A stretch of DNA of 32,176 nucleotides from CAUZSH01 sp963582935. Lineage in GTDB: Bacteria > Pseudomonadota > Gammaproteobacteria > Francisellales > Francisellaceae. Below, in pieces: positions 7,607 to 14,787 of this stretch. The stretch lies in contig CAUZSH010000014.1 in the NCBI GenBank assembly GCA_963582935.1, positions 1 to 32,176 of the forward strand. The letters run 5' to 3'. Made by a program: the position numbers and the translations under genes. Within the stretch, counting starts at the first letter, position 1. Each line of letters begins with the position of its first letter. A model generated the notes under the pieces. That model saw only the letters and a program-made list of their open reading frames with translations, was not told the origin of the DNA and searched no databases.

Positions 7607-8215
7607 ATGCCAGAACCCCACTATTCAAAATCGACCCTAAGAGCAGCACTCAGAGAGCGCAGAGCGAGTGTTTCTGAAGAGAATAAAAAGATTTTGTCTG
7701 AAAATTTGATCACACAATTTAATACCTTACCATTAACATCTCCCAAAAACATTGCACTGTACCTTTCAACCCCAGAAGAAATCTCAACCTATCCCCTTAT
7801 CGGATACTTGTTAACGAAAGGTCATAGCGTGTATACCCCCATTTTACATCCCCACCTCAAACGCACCATGTGGTTTCAAAAGTGCAACGCAGACACAGAA
7901 ACTTGCCTAAATAAATACAACATGCTCGAGCCTATTTTTAACCGAGAAAACATTCTGGCACCTTGGGAGCTGGACTTAGTACTACTTCCTTTAGTTGGAT
8001 TTGATGAACACGGTAATCGCCTTGGCATGGGTGGTGGTTTTTATGACAATACTTTTCAACACATCAAAAAGCATAAAACAGCCGCGTTTATTGGTTTAAG
8101 CTATGAATGTCAAAAAGTAGAAAGTTGCCCGCATGAACCTTGGGATTTATCACTTGATGCTGTGATCACGCCTGAGCGTCATTACTCTTTCAGCTCCTCA
8201 CTTCTCGGGCTATGA
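7607..8215 (+). CDS. ygfA: 5-formyltetrahydrofolate cyclo-ligase
   Basis: Converts 5-formyl-THF plus ATP to 5,10-methenyl-THF in folate metabolism, and has been linked to persister formation in E. coli. The family signature LPLVGFDEHGNRLGMGGGFYD (about residues 125–145) binds ATP/Mg and the folate. The N-terminal R(A/E)xRR region (LRAALRERRASVSEENKK) is also typical. Length, 202 residues, is standard. It starts immediately downstream of the 6S RNA gene, the arrangement found in many proteobacteria. Confidence 0.94.
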   Translation: MPEPHYSKSTLRAALRERRASVSEENKKILSENLITQFNTLPLTSPKNIALYLSTPEEISTYPLIGYLLTKGHSVYTPILHPHLKRTMWFQKCNADTETCLNKYNMLEPIFNRENILAPWELDLVLLPLVGFDEHGNRLGMGGGFYDNTFQHIKKHKTAAFIGLSYECQKVESCPHEPWDLSLDAVITPERHYSFSSSLLGL

Positions 8216-8301
8216 ATTTAAATTTTGAAAATACGCCAACCACTCTCTTTTCGTTTCATCCTCACCATAGCCAATATCATAGATTGGAGAATCAATATTT
8301 C

Positions 8302-8585
8302 GCGTGTTGCTCGGTCGTTCATAGAAGATTTTGGCTCCTGCCAAAATCGAATCACTACCCTCACAGATGGTTTTGCCTCAGACGCCCACCTCCGTACCGA
8401 TCTTCCAAAAAACAAGCCTACAGTCTCGTTTTTGAAAGCCAGTACTGCGTATATAGCTCTACGGGCTGGGAAATACCTTCCAGCCTCCAAAGGTCGAAGC
8501 GCTACGCACAATCTCTCAATGGAGCCGAAAGGCAGCCCTTCTGAGGACTACTCGACTCGGCGTTCCGCCTCTCTGTCTCGCAGCG
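8302..8585 (+). repeat. Direct repeat copy 1 (~284 bp)
   Basis: First of two near-identical units between ygfA and the cupin gene; the unit recurs 373 bp downstream. In the first ~250 bp I see only three substitutions between copies (near 8364, 8457 and 8490), with small indels in the last 30 bp. It contains a perfect 8-bp hairpin, GATTTTGG–CTCCTG–CCAAAATC (8327–8348). Several frames stay open through the unit; one minus frame gives a ~70-residue shared peptide (MCVALRPLEAGRYFPARRAI…), but it has no ribosome site and I do not call it a gene. Apart from the two repeats the 8216–9027 gap holds no recognisable gene. Confidence 0.9.
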
Positions 8586-8674
8586 GCATATTTTCATCTA
8601 ATGTTTTTGACATCTATTTGATCCTACAAATTATTAACACCGTACTACGTATAATATATGCACAATGTTTGCAA

Positions 8675-8959
8675 GCGTGTTGCTCGGTCGTTCATAGAAG
8701 ATTTTGGCTCCTGCCAAAATCGAATCACTACCCTCGCAGATGGTTTTGCCTCAGACGCCCACCTCCGTACCGATCTTCCAAAAAACAAGCCTACAGTCTC
8801 GTTTTTGAAAGCCAGTACTGCGTATATGGCTCTACGGGCTGGGAAATACCTTCCAGCTTCCAAAGGTCGAAGCGCTACGCACAATCTCTCAATGGAGCCG
8901 AAAGGCAGCCCTTCTGAGGACTACTCGACCTCGGCTTCGCCTCTCCCTGTCTCGCAGCG
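8675..8959 (+). repeat. Direct repeat copy 2 (~285 bp)
   Basis: Second copy of the unit at 8302–8585 in the same orientation, separated from it by 89 bp of AT-rich DNA. The hairpin (8700–8721) is unchanged. The divergence is concentrated at the 3' end, where copy 1 has CTCGGCGTTCCGCCTC and copy 2 CTCGGCTTCGCCTC, both able to form a small G/C hairpin. It ends 68 bp before the cupin gene start, so it may lie in that gene's promoter region. No terminal inverted repeats or target-site duplication are evident. Confidence 0.9.
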
Positions 8960-9027
8960 AGATCAAAATCTAATGCTATACCTAGATTATTATTATTTAT
9001 TTCAACATCATAAAAGGGAACCTCACC

Positions 9028-9534
9028 ATGAATAAAAAACTCACATTAGCAGCCATATTGGCAACCAGTCTTTTCACCATTCAGGTAAATGCAGGCATTG
9101 CCGAGTCTACCCGCATACTCATGGCGCAACAAACAGAACCTCAAGTCTACAATTCAACAATGCTCCATAAAGACTTTGATGGGGATAGTGATGACAAACA
9201 CCTTGTTTCTGGGCGCGATTCTGATGTATACCTTATTAACATTCAAAAGGCAGGAAAAGGAACAAATAATACAAAAGTATATGCAGACACGCCTTATGAT
9301 ATGGACGCTTTAGTCCTCCAAGGTTCAGCGAAAGTCACTTATGTCTCTAATAAAGATGGCTTAAGCGCCTCCAAGTCTTTCAACAAAGGTGATTTGCTTT
9401 ATTTCCCTAAAGGTAATACCTATACAGTAACGAACACTAATACCGCCAAAAGCTTTAAAGCAATTGTTTTTCATGCTGGAAAAGCATCTAGCAACTCGAG
9501 CACCAAAAAAGTCATCCCCCTTACCACAAAATAG
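9028..9534 (+). CDS. Secreted cupin-like protein
   Basis: 168 residues with a Sec signal peptide (MNKKLTLAAILATSLFTIQV, cleavage after VNA, about residue 22). The C-terminal half fits a small cupin barrel. ADTPYDMDALVLQGSAKVTYV resembles cupin motif 1 without its usual histidines, and GDLLYFPKGNTYTVTN (about residues 121–136) has the motif-2 pattern G(D)x4PxGx2Hx3N with Tyr in place of His. The metal site is therefore probably altered or lost and an enzymatic role is doubtful. A good AAGGGAA ribosome site precedes the ATG. Substrate unknown. Calling it cupin is an inference from the motif and strand pattern. Confidence 0.72.
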   Translation: MNKKLTLAAILATSLFTIQVNAGIAESTRILMAQQTEPQVYNSTMLHKDFDGDSDDKHLVSGRDSDVYLINIQKAGKGTNNTKVYADTPYDMDALVLQGSAKVTYVSNKDGLSASKSFNKGDLLYFPKGNTYTVTNTNTAKSFKAIVFHAGKASSNSSTKKVIPLTTK

Positions 9535-9542
9535 CGTTAAGC

Positions 9543-9579
9543 ATGGTATGATGTCGTAAATTAAATTTCATTATACCAT
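9543..9579 (+). repeat. 10-bp inverted repeat before the membrane-protein gene
   Basis: ATGGTATGAT (9543–9552) and ATTATACCAT (9570–9579) are complementary with one G·U and enclose 17 nt. The right arm ends 4 bp before the ATG at 9584. It could be an operator or an RNA hairpin masking the start. There is no T-run, so it is not a typical terminator for the cupin gene. Confidence 0.45.
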
Positions 9580-9583
9580 AATC

Positions 9584-10153
9584 ATGGACAAAACTATCAT
9601 CACGGCCATCTCGGTCGCCCTCCCTCTTTTAATTATCTTCTGGATGAGCATTTCCTATACTCGCCTTATCCGAACATTAGAGACGCCTTTACGTAAAAAA
9701 CTTTATAGCGTTATCTGGGGATTCTTCGGAGTATCTATCCTTTCGTTTTTAATTACGCTTGCTATGAAGTTTGGTATTTATTCTTCACTTTTCTTAGCTA
9801 ATATTCTCTTACCATGGATAACGATTTTGCTCTTGTTTTGGCTTGGGTTTGCATTACTCCCAAAAGCAATTGAAAAAACCCCTCATGAGGACCCTCTTAT
9901 CCTACATACGTCTTACCGATTAAAAACATGGATGAGCATTTACGGCATTACTTCCCTTATTAGCACAGGGGTCATGCAGTCCATCATGCGTGGATGGGTT
10001 CCTTACAACCAAACCCTCACAACGATTGCCGGGATTTTATCATTAGTTGGTTTTATCAGTATGATTTTTGCATGGCATCAAGCCTACAAAGTTAGACGGT
10101 TATTTTACTTCGACCGACTTGAGGTTGAAGAGGAAAAATCAGAAGAAGTATAA
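9584..10153 (+). CDS. Inner-membrane protein of unknown function
   Basis: 189 residues with four to five predicted transmembrane helices: about 5–24 (IITAISVALPLLIIFWM), 44–62, 68–92 (SLFLANILLPWITILLLFW), 116–134 and 142–163 (TTIAGILSLVGFISMIFAW). Cytoplasmic-looking basic loops (RLIRTLETPLRKK) are followed by an acidic tail EVEEEKSEEV. I do not recognise the family. No Shine-Dalgarno is visible; the ATG lies just after a 10-bp inverted repeat. The last 49 bp overlap the convergent end of queC. Confidence 0.72.
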   Translation: MDKTIITAISVALPLLIIFWMSISYTRLIRTLETPLRKKLYSVIWGFFGVSILSFLITLAMKFGIYSSLFLANILLPWITILLLFWLGFALLPKAIEKTPHEDPLILHTSYRLKTWMSIYGITSLISTGVMQSIMRGWVPYNQTLTTIAGILSLVGFISMIFAWHQAYKVRRLFYFDRLEVEEEKSEEV

Positions 10154-10941
10154 GCCTCAATGACATTCTTTGTGTGCGTACAAACCGTTTCCCAAGTTTG
10201 CACACCATTTTCATCAGCGTATGCCACTGCATCTTGAAGCCCTAGCGTCATAAAAGCTTCAATTCGCTCAATAGAAGAAGAAGATTTAAAGTCACTATAC
10301 CAATGATCCTTTATTAGTATGGGTTTATAAGATGTATTTGTTCGGCTATAAACATCTTGATAATCAAGCCCTAATTGCTGACACGCTGCCAACCCATCCG
10401 ATAGCACTTGGCTTTTATCAAAATCAAGATAGGGCGTATAATATGCGACTTTATCCGACTCCCAATTTCCTTCTGCAAAAGCTTGATAGTCTAGGTCTCG
10501 AAATGACTGGCGACAATCAGGATAGATAGCATGATCTCCTGAATGAATACCCATGGCAACCTGCACTATGCTATCTGTTTTCATGGCAATAGATAACGCC
10601 ACTGCCTGAATCAAGGAGCTAAAGATCTTATTACGATTGGGGACAAAGGTATCCTTCATCGTTTCTTCTTCATAATGCCCTTCTGGAATCTCATCGCCGC
10701 CTTCAACCAGTGTTGAGTTTAACAACTGAGATAATCCCTTCAATTCAATAACCTGAAAAGTGACAGGGTACCCTTTTCCTTTTAGGAAAACACATAAGGA
10801 TTCTGCTCTTTCCAATTCAATCTTATGCTTTTGCCCATAATCAAAAGCCAAAGCCGTAATCTGATAGTTTTCAGCAAGAAGCCGAATTAACAAGGAAGAT
10901 GAATCCATCCCACCCGACAAAGCAATCACCACATTTTTCAC
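10105..10941 (-). CDS. queC: 7-cyano-7-deazaguanine (preQ0) synthase QueC, atypical
   Basis: ATP-dependent ligase/amidotransferase-like enzyme that turns 7-carboxy-7-deazaguanine plus ammonia into preQ0. The PP-loop motif is ALSGGMDSSS (residues 7–16), followed by FDYGQKHKIELERA (33–46), VPNRN (100–104) and GIHSGDHAIYPDCRQSF (131–147), all QueC hallmarks. The C-terminal region differs: QueC normally carries four zinc cysteines (CY.P…CG.C..C..R..AF). Here the aligned stretch TNTSYKPI…YSDFKSSSSIERIEAF (201–230) has none. Start is GTG behind GGAGG at ideal spacing. The Ser-rich tail lies opposite the acidic tail of the convergent gene. It is cotranscribed with queF, 24 bp upstream. Confidence 0.9.
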   Translation of the reverse strand: MKNVVIALSGGMDSSSLLIRLLAENYQITALAFDYGQKHKIELERAESLCVFLKGKGYPVTFQVIELKGLSQLLNSTLVEGGDEIPEGHYEEETMKDTFVPNRNKIFSSLIQAVALSIAMKTDSIVQVAMGIHSGDHAIYPDCRQSFRDLDYQAFAEGNWESDKVAYYTPYLDFDKSQVLSDGLAACQQLGLDYQDVYSRTNTSYKPILIKDHWYSDFKSSSSIERIEAFMTLGLQDAVAYADENGVQTWETVCTHTKNVIEAYTSSDFSSSTSSRSK

Positions 10942-10965
10942 GTTATAACCTCCGATAGAATAAAT

Positions 10966-11856
10966 TTATTGACGAATTGTCCGTTTATTAATGATATTTA
11001 ATGAAGTAAAACTTTTTGGCAATAACGCACTTGAGGATGCACGAATAGGATTAATATCAATACCGCCCCGTCTAGTATATAAGCATGTTATCATCAGTGC
11101 TCTGGGTTGATAGACCTCACTAAAATGTGTGTAAATCATCTCTGCCACTTCTTCGTGAAAATGATTTAACCTCCTATGGCTGACAACATATCGCGCAACT
11201 GAGGCGTAGTCAGGCTGCTTATTTGTCTCCATATAAATCAAAACATCCCCCCAATCTGGTTGATTTGTGACTCGGCAATTACTGCGAAGAAGATCTGTTT
11301 TAAATTTAATCGTTTTTGCTTCTTGATTGCTTTCACTAATTTTTAATAAACGTTCATCCGACTCAAGTAGGCTGAAATCTATCTCATCTAAGTTCGTTAA
11401 TTCTGATAGATCTGGATATTGAAGTTGCAATTCAACAATTTGTTTCTCTGATTTGTAAAATAAACATTGAATATTGGCATTCAGAAGATTTGAAAGATCT
11501 GCAGAAACGGTTTGCTGTACTTGTAAGATACATTCTTTTTCAGTGCTTCCTAATTTTGTCATATTAAATGAATTTAAATAAAGCTTAAAGCTTTTAGACT
11601 CCACCAAGCACTCTGTATTGGCAGGCACAATAATCTTAAGCACACCATTCACGGGCAATCCTTTTTCTGTAATAGCGGAAACTTCATAAGCATGCCAGAC
11701 ATCTGTACCCACAAATGGCAATGCTTTATCATTAATACCATAAGTCTCTCGGTTGTAACAGCGAGGGATCTTCACCAGGAATGATGGGTCATATTGATCA
11801 AAATATTGATTCTTCTGTCCAAGATGTTTTTCGGCAAGTTTTTCGATAATGCTCAT
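10966..11856 (-). CDS. queF: NADPH-dependent 7-cyano-7-deazaguanine reductase QueF
   Basis: Reduces the nitrile of preQ0 to the aminomethyl of preQ1, the base inserted into tRNA by Tgt. At 296 residues it is the long (type II, two-domain) form as in E. coli. The QueF motif ESKSFKLYLNSFN is at residues 86–98 and the catalytic region LRSNCRVTNQPDWGD at 190–204, with Cys194 and Asp201 as the expected nucleophile and acid. I start at MSIIEKLAEKH (11856) because GGAG lies 6 bp before that ATG; an upstream in-frame TTG is part of the ribosome site. First gene of the queF–queC pair, divergent from queD–queE. Confidence 0.95.
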   Translation of the reverse strand: MSIIEKLAEKHLGQKNQYFDQYDPSFLVKIPRCYNRETYGINDKALPFVGTDVWHAYEVSAITEKGLPVNGVLKIIVPANTECLVESKSFKLYLNSFNMTKLGSTEKECILQVQQTVSADLSNLLNANIQCLFYKSEKQIVELQLQYPDLSELTNLDEIDFSLLESDERLLKISESNQEAKTIKFKTDLLRSNCRVTNQPDWGDVLIYMETNKQPDYASVARYVVSHRRLNHFHEEVAEMIYTHFSEVYQPRALMITCLYTRRGGIDINPIRASSSALLPKSFTSLNIINKRTIRQ

Positions 11857-11873
11857 TATAAACTCCAAAGAAG

Positions 11874-11902
11874 TTGCGCAATGATGGATGATGTCCTATA
11901 TT
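11874..11902 (+). promoter_or_regulatory. Candidate promoter for queD–queE
   Basis: TTGCGC (11874–11879), 17 bp, TATATT (11897–11902), with a predicted start near 11909. The -10 is one base off consensus and the -35 two. It lies in the 79-bp space between divergent queF and queD. Confidence 0.45.
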
Positions 11903-11912
11903 CTAAGAAAAT

Positions 11913-11926
11913 TTCTTTATAAAGAA
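11913..11926 (+). promoter_or_regulatory. 14-bp perfect palindrome in the queD leader
   Basis: TTCTTTATAAAGAA is self-complementary and lies between the predicted transcription start and the queD ATG (11936). It could be a repressor half-site pair or a small RNA hairpin. AT-rich DNA makes chance occurrence reasonably likely, and no regulator is encoded nearby. Confidence 0.35.
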
Positions 11927-11935
11927 CATTAAAAA

Positions 11936-12400
11936 ATGCTATATCGGGTTGAGAAAGTATTAGATGGTTTCTCCATTTGCTTTAGGCAATGGCAAGCAAC
12001 ACACAGTCATTGTCATTTTTTGCATGGTTATGCTATTACTTTTAAGCTCCATTTTCAAACTGAAGACTTGGATACCTATAATTGGGTTTGGGATTTTGGT
12101 TGGCTAAAAAATCCTGATTATCAAATAGATGGCATGACTGCCAAAGAATGGTTTTCCTATATGTTTGATCATACCGTTATTATTGCCGAAGATGACCCAC
12201 ATTTTGATGAATTTGAAACCTTAGATGCAAAAGGCATTATTCAATTACGCATTGTCCCTCAACAAAGTTGCGAAAAAATGGCAGAGTTTGTCCTAAAAAA
12301 AGTAGGGGCGCTTGTCTCCAACTTTTCAAAAGACCGCGTACAACTCAATCGTGTTGATGTCTTTGAACATAATAAAAACTGCGCTTCCTGCGAGATTTAA
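11936..12400 (+). CDS. queD: 6-carboxytetrahydropterin synthase QueD-like
   Basis: 6-pyruvoyl-tetrahydropterin synthase fold enzyme, which makes 6-carboxy-5,6,7,8-tetrahydropterin from dihydroneopterin triphosphate, the first committed step to preQ0. Key residues lie in FRQWQATHSHCHFLHGYAI (residues 16–34): catalytic-type Cys26 among His23, His25, His27 and His30. The usual LHGH is LHGY here, so the zinc-ligand arrangement is unusual. MFDHT (76–80) gives the Asp–His pair and the conserved Glu is in SCEKMAEF (E113). 154 residues, longer than E. coli QueD (121), with a C-terminal NCASCEI. Its stop codon directly abuts the queE ATG. Confidence 0.85.
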   Translation: MLYRVEKVLDGFSICFRQWQATHSHCHFLHGYAITFKLHFQTEDLDTYNWVWDFGWLKNPDYQIDGMTAKEWFSYMFDHTVIIAEDDPHFDEFETLDAKGIIQLRIVPQQSCEKMAEFVLKKVGALVSNFSKDRVQLNRVDVFEHNKNCASCEI

Positions 12401-13189
12401 ATGCCGTTAATACAGAATAACCCTAGAATTAAAAACCTCGACAAAATCTTACCCATTATCGAGATGTACCCCTGCCTACAAGGAGAAGGGCAATTTGAAG
12501 GGCGACCCATTTTTGCACTCAGAACCACCGGTTGCACACATCGCTGCCATTTTGGTGCAGGTGGCTGGTGCGACACGTGGTATTCCAGTATTCATGCAGA
12601 TAAGGGAAAATATACTTTTAATGACTTTGTGAGATTAACGGAACAATACCCTCATATTAAAGAAATAATGGTTACCGGTGGCTCACCCACCATGCACCCT
12701 GCCATACTCAATGAGCTTTCTCATTTTGCACATCAACACAAAATATTTGTGACGCTGGAAACGGAAGGCTCCCATTTTATTGAAACCGATTATCCCTTAG
12801 ATTTTATCAGCCTAAGCCCTAAATTTTCAAACTCAACACCCAAATTAGGAATTAAAACGCCACTTGAAAAAGTCGTAGATGATAAATTTATCCAACAACA
12901 TCATAAATACCGTCTTAACCATGATGCTATCTCTAAAATGCTCGCTTATCATCTTGATTACCAAATCAAGCCAGTATGGGATGGCTCAGAAAAGACGTTA
13001 AGTGAAATTAAAAAATTTCTTTTTCAGCATAAAATCCCCAACCATAAAGTATATGTGATGCCAGCAGGCCAAACTCGGGAACAACTCATTGCCCTGTATC
13101 CAAAGGTTATGGATATGTGTTTACAGGAAGGGTTCAACTTTACAGGGCGCACGCATATTATTGCTTTTGATGATAAGCGTGAAGTTTGA
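12401..13189 (+). CDS. queE: 7-carboxy-7-deazaguanine synthase QueE with a CX3CX7C loop
   Basis: Radical-SAM enzyme that contracts 6-carboxy-tetrahydropterin to 7-carboxy-7-deazaguanine. Recognised by EMYPCLQGEGQFEGRPIFAL (residues 21–40), MVTGGSPTMHP, the glutamate strand FVTLETEGS and SLSPKFSNSTPK. The [4Fe-4S] cysteines lie in TTGCTHRCHFGAGGWCDTW: C45-x3-C49-x7-C57, instead of the standard CX3CX2C. The C-terminal KVYVMPAGQTREQL and FTGRTHI blocks are typical of QueE. Length is 262 residues. It is directly joined to queD (TAA then ATG with no gap). The 50 bp to the convergent glpD end contain only a weak 6-bp hairpin. Confidence 0.9.
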   Translation: MPLIQNNPRIKNLDKILPIIEMYPCLQGEGQFEGRPIFALRTTGCTHRCHFGAGGWCDTWYSSIHADKGKYTFNDFVRLTEQYPHIKEIMVTGGSPTMHPAILNELSHFAHQHKIFVTLETEGSHFIETDYPLDFISLSPKFSNSTPKLGIKTPLEKVVDDKFIQQHHKYRLNHDAISKMLAYHLDYQIKPVWDGSEKTLSEIKKFLFQHKIPNHKVYVMPAGQTREQLIALYPKVMDMCLQEGFNFTGRTHIIAFDDKREV

Positions 13190-13238
13190 TTTAAGAAATC
13201 CTATCATCTTAACTCCAGACGATAAACATATTTATCAT

Positions 13239-14765
13239 CTATTTAACAGGCGCTATATATTTTTTATCGTCCAACCAATCGGCCAACTTCAACTTCTCAT
13301 CATCTTTCAACCAGAGCCCAAGCTTTGTACGCCGCCAGATGATGCTTTCAACATCTGTTGCCCATTCATTTTCTATCAAGTATTCCACTTCTTTTTGGTA
13401 AAGATTATATCCAAAATGCTGGCCAAGATCATACATAGAGGCAGACCCTTCTAACATGTTGTTGGTTCTAAGACCATAAGTTGTTGCAAGTCTAAAAGCC
13501 AACTTTTTATCTAACCAAGGGTGGGTTGCTTCGATAATAGAAATAATCTCAGCCTGGCTTCCAGCCTCACCACCAGGTGTTTTGCTTTTCTCAGTCCAAG
13601 GCCCAGTTAAACCACTAAAATGTTTACTCACTTCCACCATGGCTTTTTCAGACAAGGTTCTAAAAGTTGTGATCTTCCCACCAAAAATAGAGAGCAAAGC
13701 CGCTTTGCCTTCTTTATCTTCTTTTTCAAAATGATATTCACGCGTATTTTTAGATGGATCATCTGAATCGTCATCATACAATGGACGCACACCCGCATAA
13801 TCCCAGACAATATCTTCCACCTTCACAGGCTTATCAAAATACTCATTAATGAGGTCACATAGGTAAACGCGTTCCTCTTGAGAAATATCAACCTGTGACG
13901 CATCGCCTTCGTAGTTCACATCAGTCGTACCAATTAAGGTAAACTCATTTTGCTCTGCCCCTGTAAATCCATAAGGGATCGCAAATACAATACGGTTATC
14001 TTTATTTTGCAAAATATAAGCATGCGCCCCCTCATATAGTTTCGGTACCACAATATGACTGCCCTTAATTAAACGGACTTTACTCTTGGAGTCTGTTTCA
14101 AGCACATCATGGATCAAATCAGCAACCCAAGGGCCTGCTGCATTGACAATTGCTTCAGCTTTAACATGAATCTCTTCACCAGCTTTGGTTTTTAAGATGG
14201 CTTTCCAAACTAACCCCTCTCTATGTGCTGAAATACATTTTGTATAAGTAAGCACCTCAGCATCCAGTTCTTTGGCTTGCAATGCGTTTAAAACCACCAT
14301 TCTCGCATCATCTATGCGACAGTCTGAATAACTAAACCCAACTCTATATTTATCCTTAAGCGGGCTTCCTTCTGCTGTGTTGACTAAAGAAATTTTCTTT
14401 GACCTCTTTAGTTGCATTCTTCCTGCCAAAAAGTCATATAAAAACATCCCCGCTCGAATCATCCAAGTAGGGCGTAAATGCTTATCATGCGGTAATACAA
14501 AAGTTAAAGGCTGAATGATGTGCGGTGCTTTATTCATCAGAACTTCTCTTTCTCGAAGCGCCTCTCTCACCAGTTTAAATTCATACTGCTCAAGATAGCG
14601 TAAACCGCCATGCACAAGCTTACTACTTGCCGATGAGGTGGCTGATGCCAAGTCATCGGCTTCACATAAAACAACGTTTAAGCCTCGACCTACTGCATCA
14701 ACCGCAATGCCTGTACCATTGATACCACCGCCAATGACCAAAAGGTCCGTTTGAATTTCTCGCAT
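13239..14765 (-). CDS. glpD: Aerobic glycerol-3-phosphate dehydrogenase GlpD
   Basis: Membrane-associated FAD enzyme oxidising glycerol-3-phosphate to dihydroxyacetone phosphate and passing electrons to ubiquinone. The FAD fold LLVIGGGINGTGIAVDAVGRG (residues 8–28) is followed by SSASSKLVHGGLRYLEQYEF, the GlpD signature. WDYAGVRPLYDDD and the FGGKITTFR block near residue 355–370 are also diagnostic. 508 residues, normal length (E. coli 501). A moderate GTGAG ribosome site precedes the ATG. It begins 22 bp after the large unknown gene upstream, so both may share a transcript. No glpF or glpK is in view. Confidence 0.96.
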   Translation of the reverse strand: MREIQTDLLVIGGGINGTGIAVDAVGRGLNVVLCEADDLASATSSASSKLVHGGLRYLEQYEFKLVREALREREVLMNKAPHIIQPLTFVLPHDKHLRPTWMIRAGMFLYDFLAGRMQLKRSKKISLVNTAEGSPLKDKYRVGFSYSDCRIDDARMVVLNALQAKELDAEVLTYTKCISAHREGLVWKAILKTKAGEEIHVKAEAIVNAAGPWVADLIHDVLETDSKSKVRLIKGSHIVVPKLYEGAHAYILQNKDNRIVFAIPYGFTGAEQNEFTLIGTTDVNYEGDASQVDISQEERVYLCDLINEYFDKPVKVEDIVWDYAGVRPLYDDDSDDPSKNTREYHFEKEDKEGKAALLSIFGGKITTFRTLSEKAMVEVSKHFSGLTGPWTEKSKTPGGEAGSQAEIISIIEATHPWLDKKLAFRLATTYGLRTNNMLEGSASMYDLGQHFGYNLYQKEVEYLIENEWATDVESIIWRRTKLGLWLKDDEKLKLADWLDDKKYIAPVK

Positions 14766-14787
14766 TTTAAAAACTCACTATTATTAA

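Noticed and set aside
8218..9035. Several ORFs of 79–230 codons on both strands in the repeat region
   Set aside because: They run through the two repeat units in different frames and lack ribosome sites; they share sequence only because the DNA is duplicated.
11857..11935. preQ1 riboswitch upstream of the que genes
   Set aside because: The space is only 79 bp and I see no preQ1 aptamer pattern (short stem with an A-rich tail pairing into the loop); only a palindrome.
10105..13189. QueC-like gene as part of an anti-phage system (type IV CBASS or dpd-type DNA modification)
   Set aside because: QueD, QueE and QueF are its neighbours and QueA is in the window, so the tRNA queuosine pathway explains it. 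No nucleotidyltransferase, effector or Dpd genes are present.
13221..13236. Hairpin GATAAA–CATA–TTTATC between queE and glpD as a bidirectional terminator
   Set aside because: Six A/T-dominated pairs with no T-run on either strand; too weak to call.
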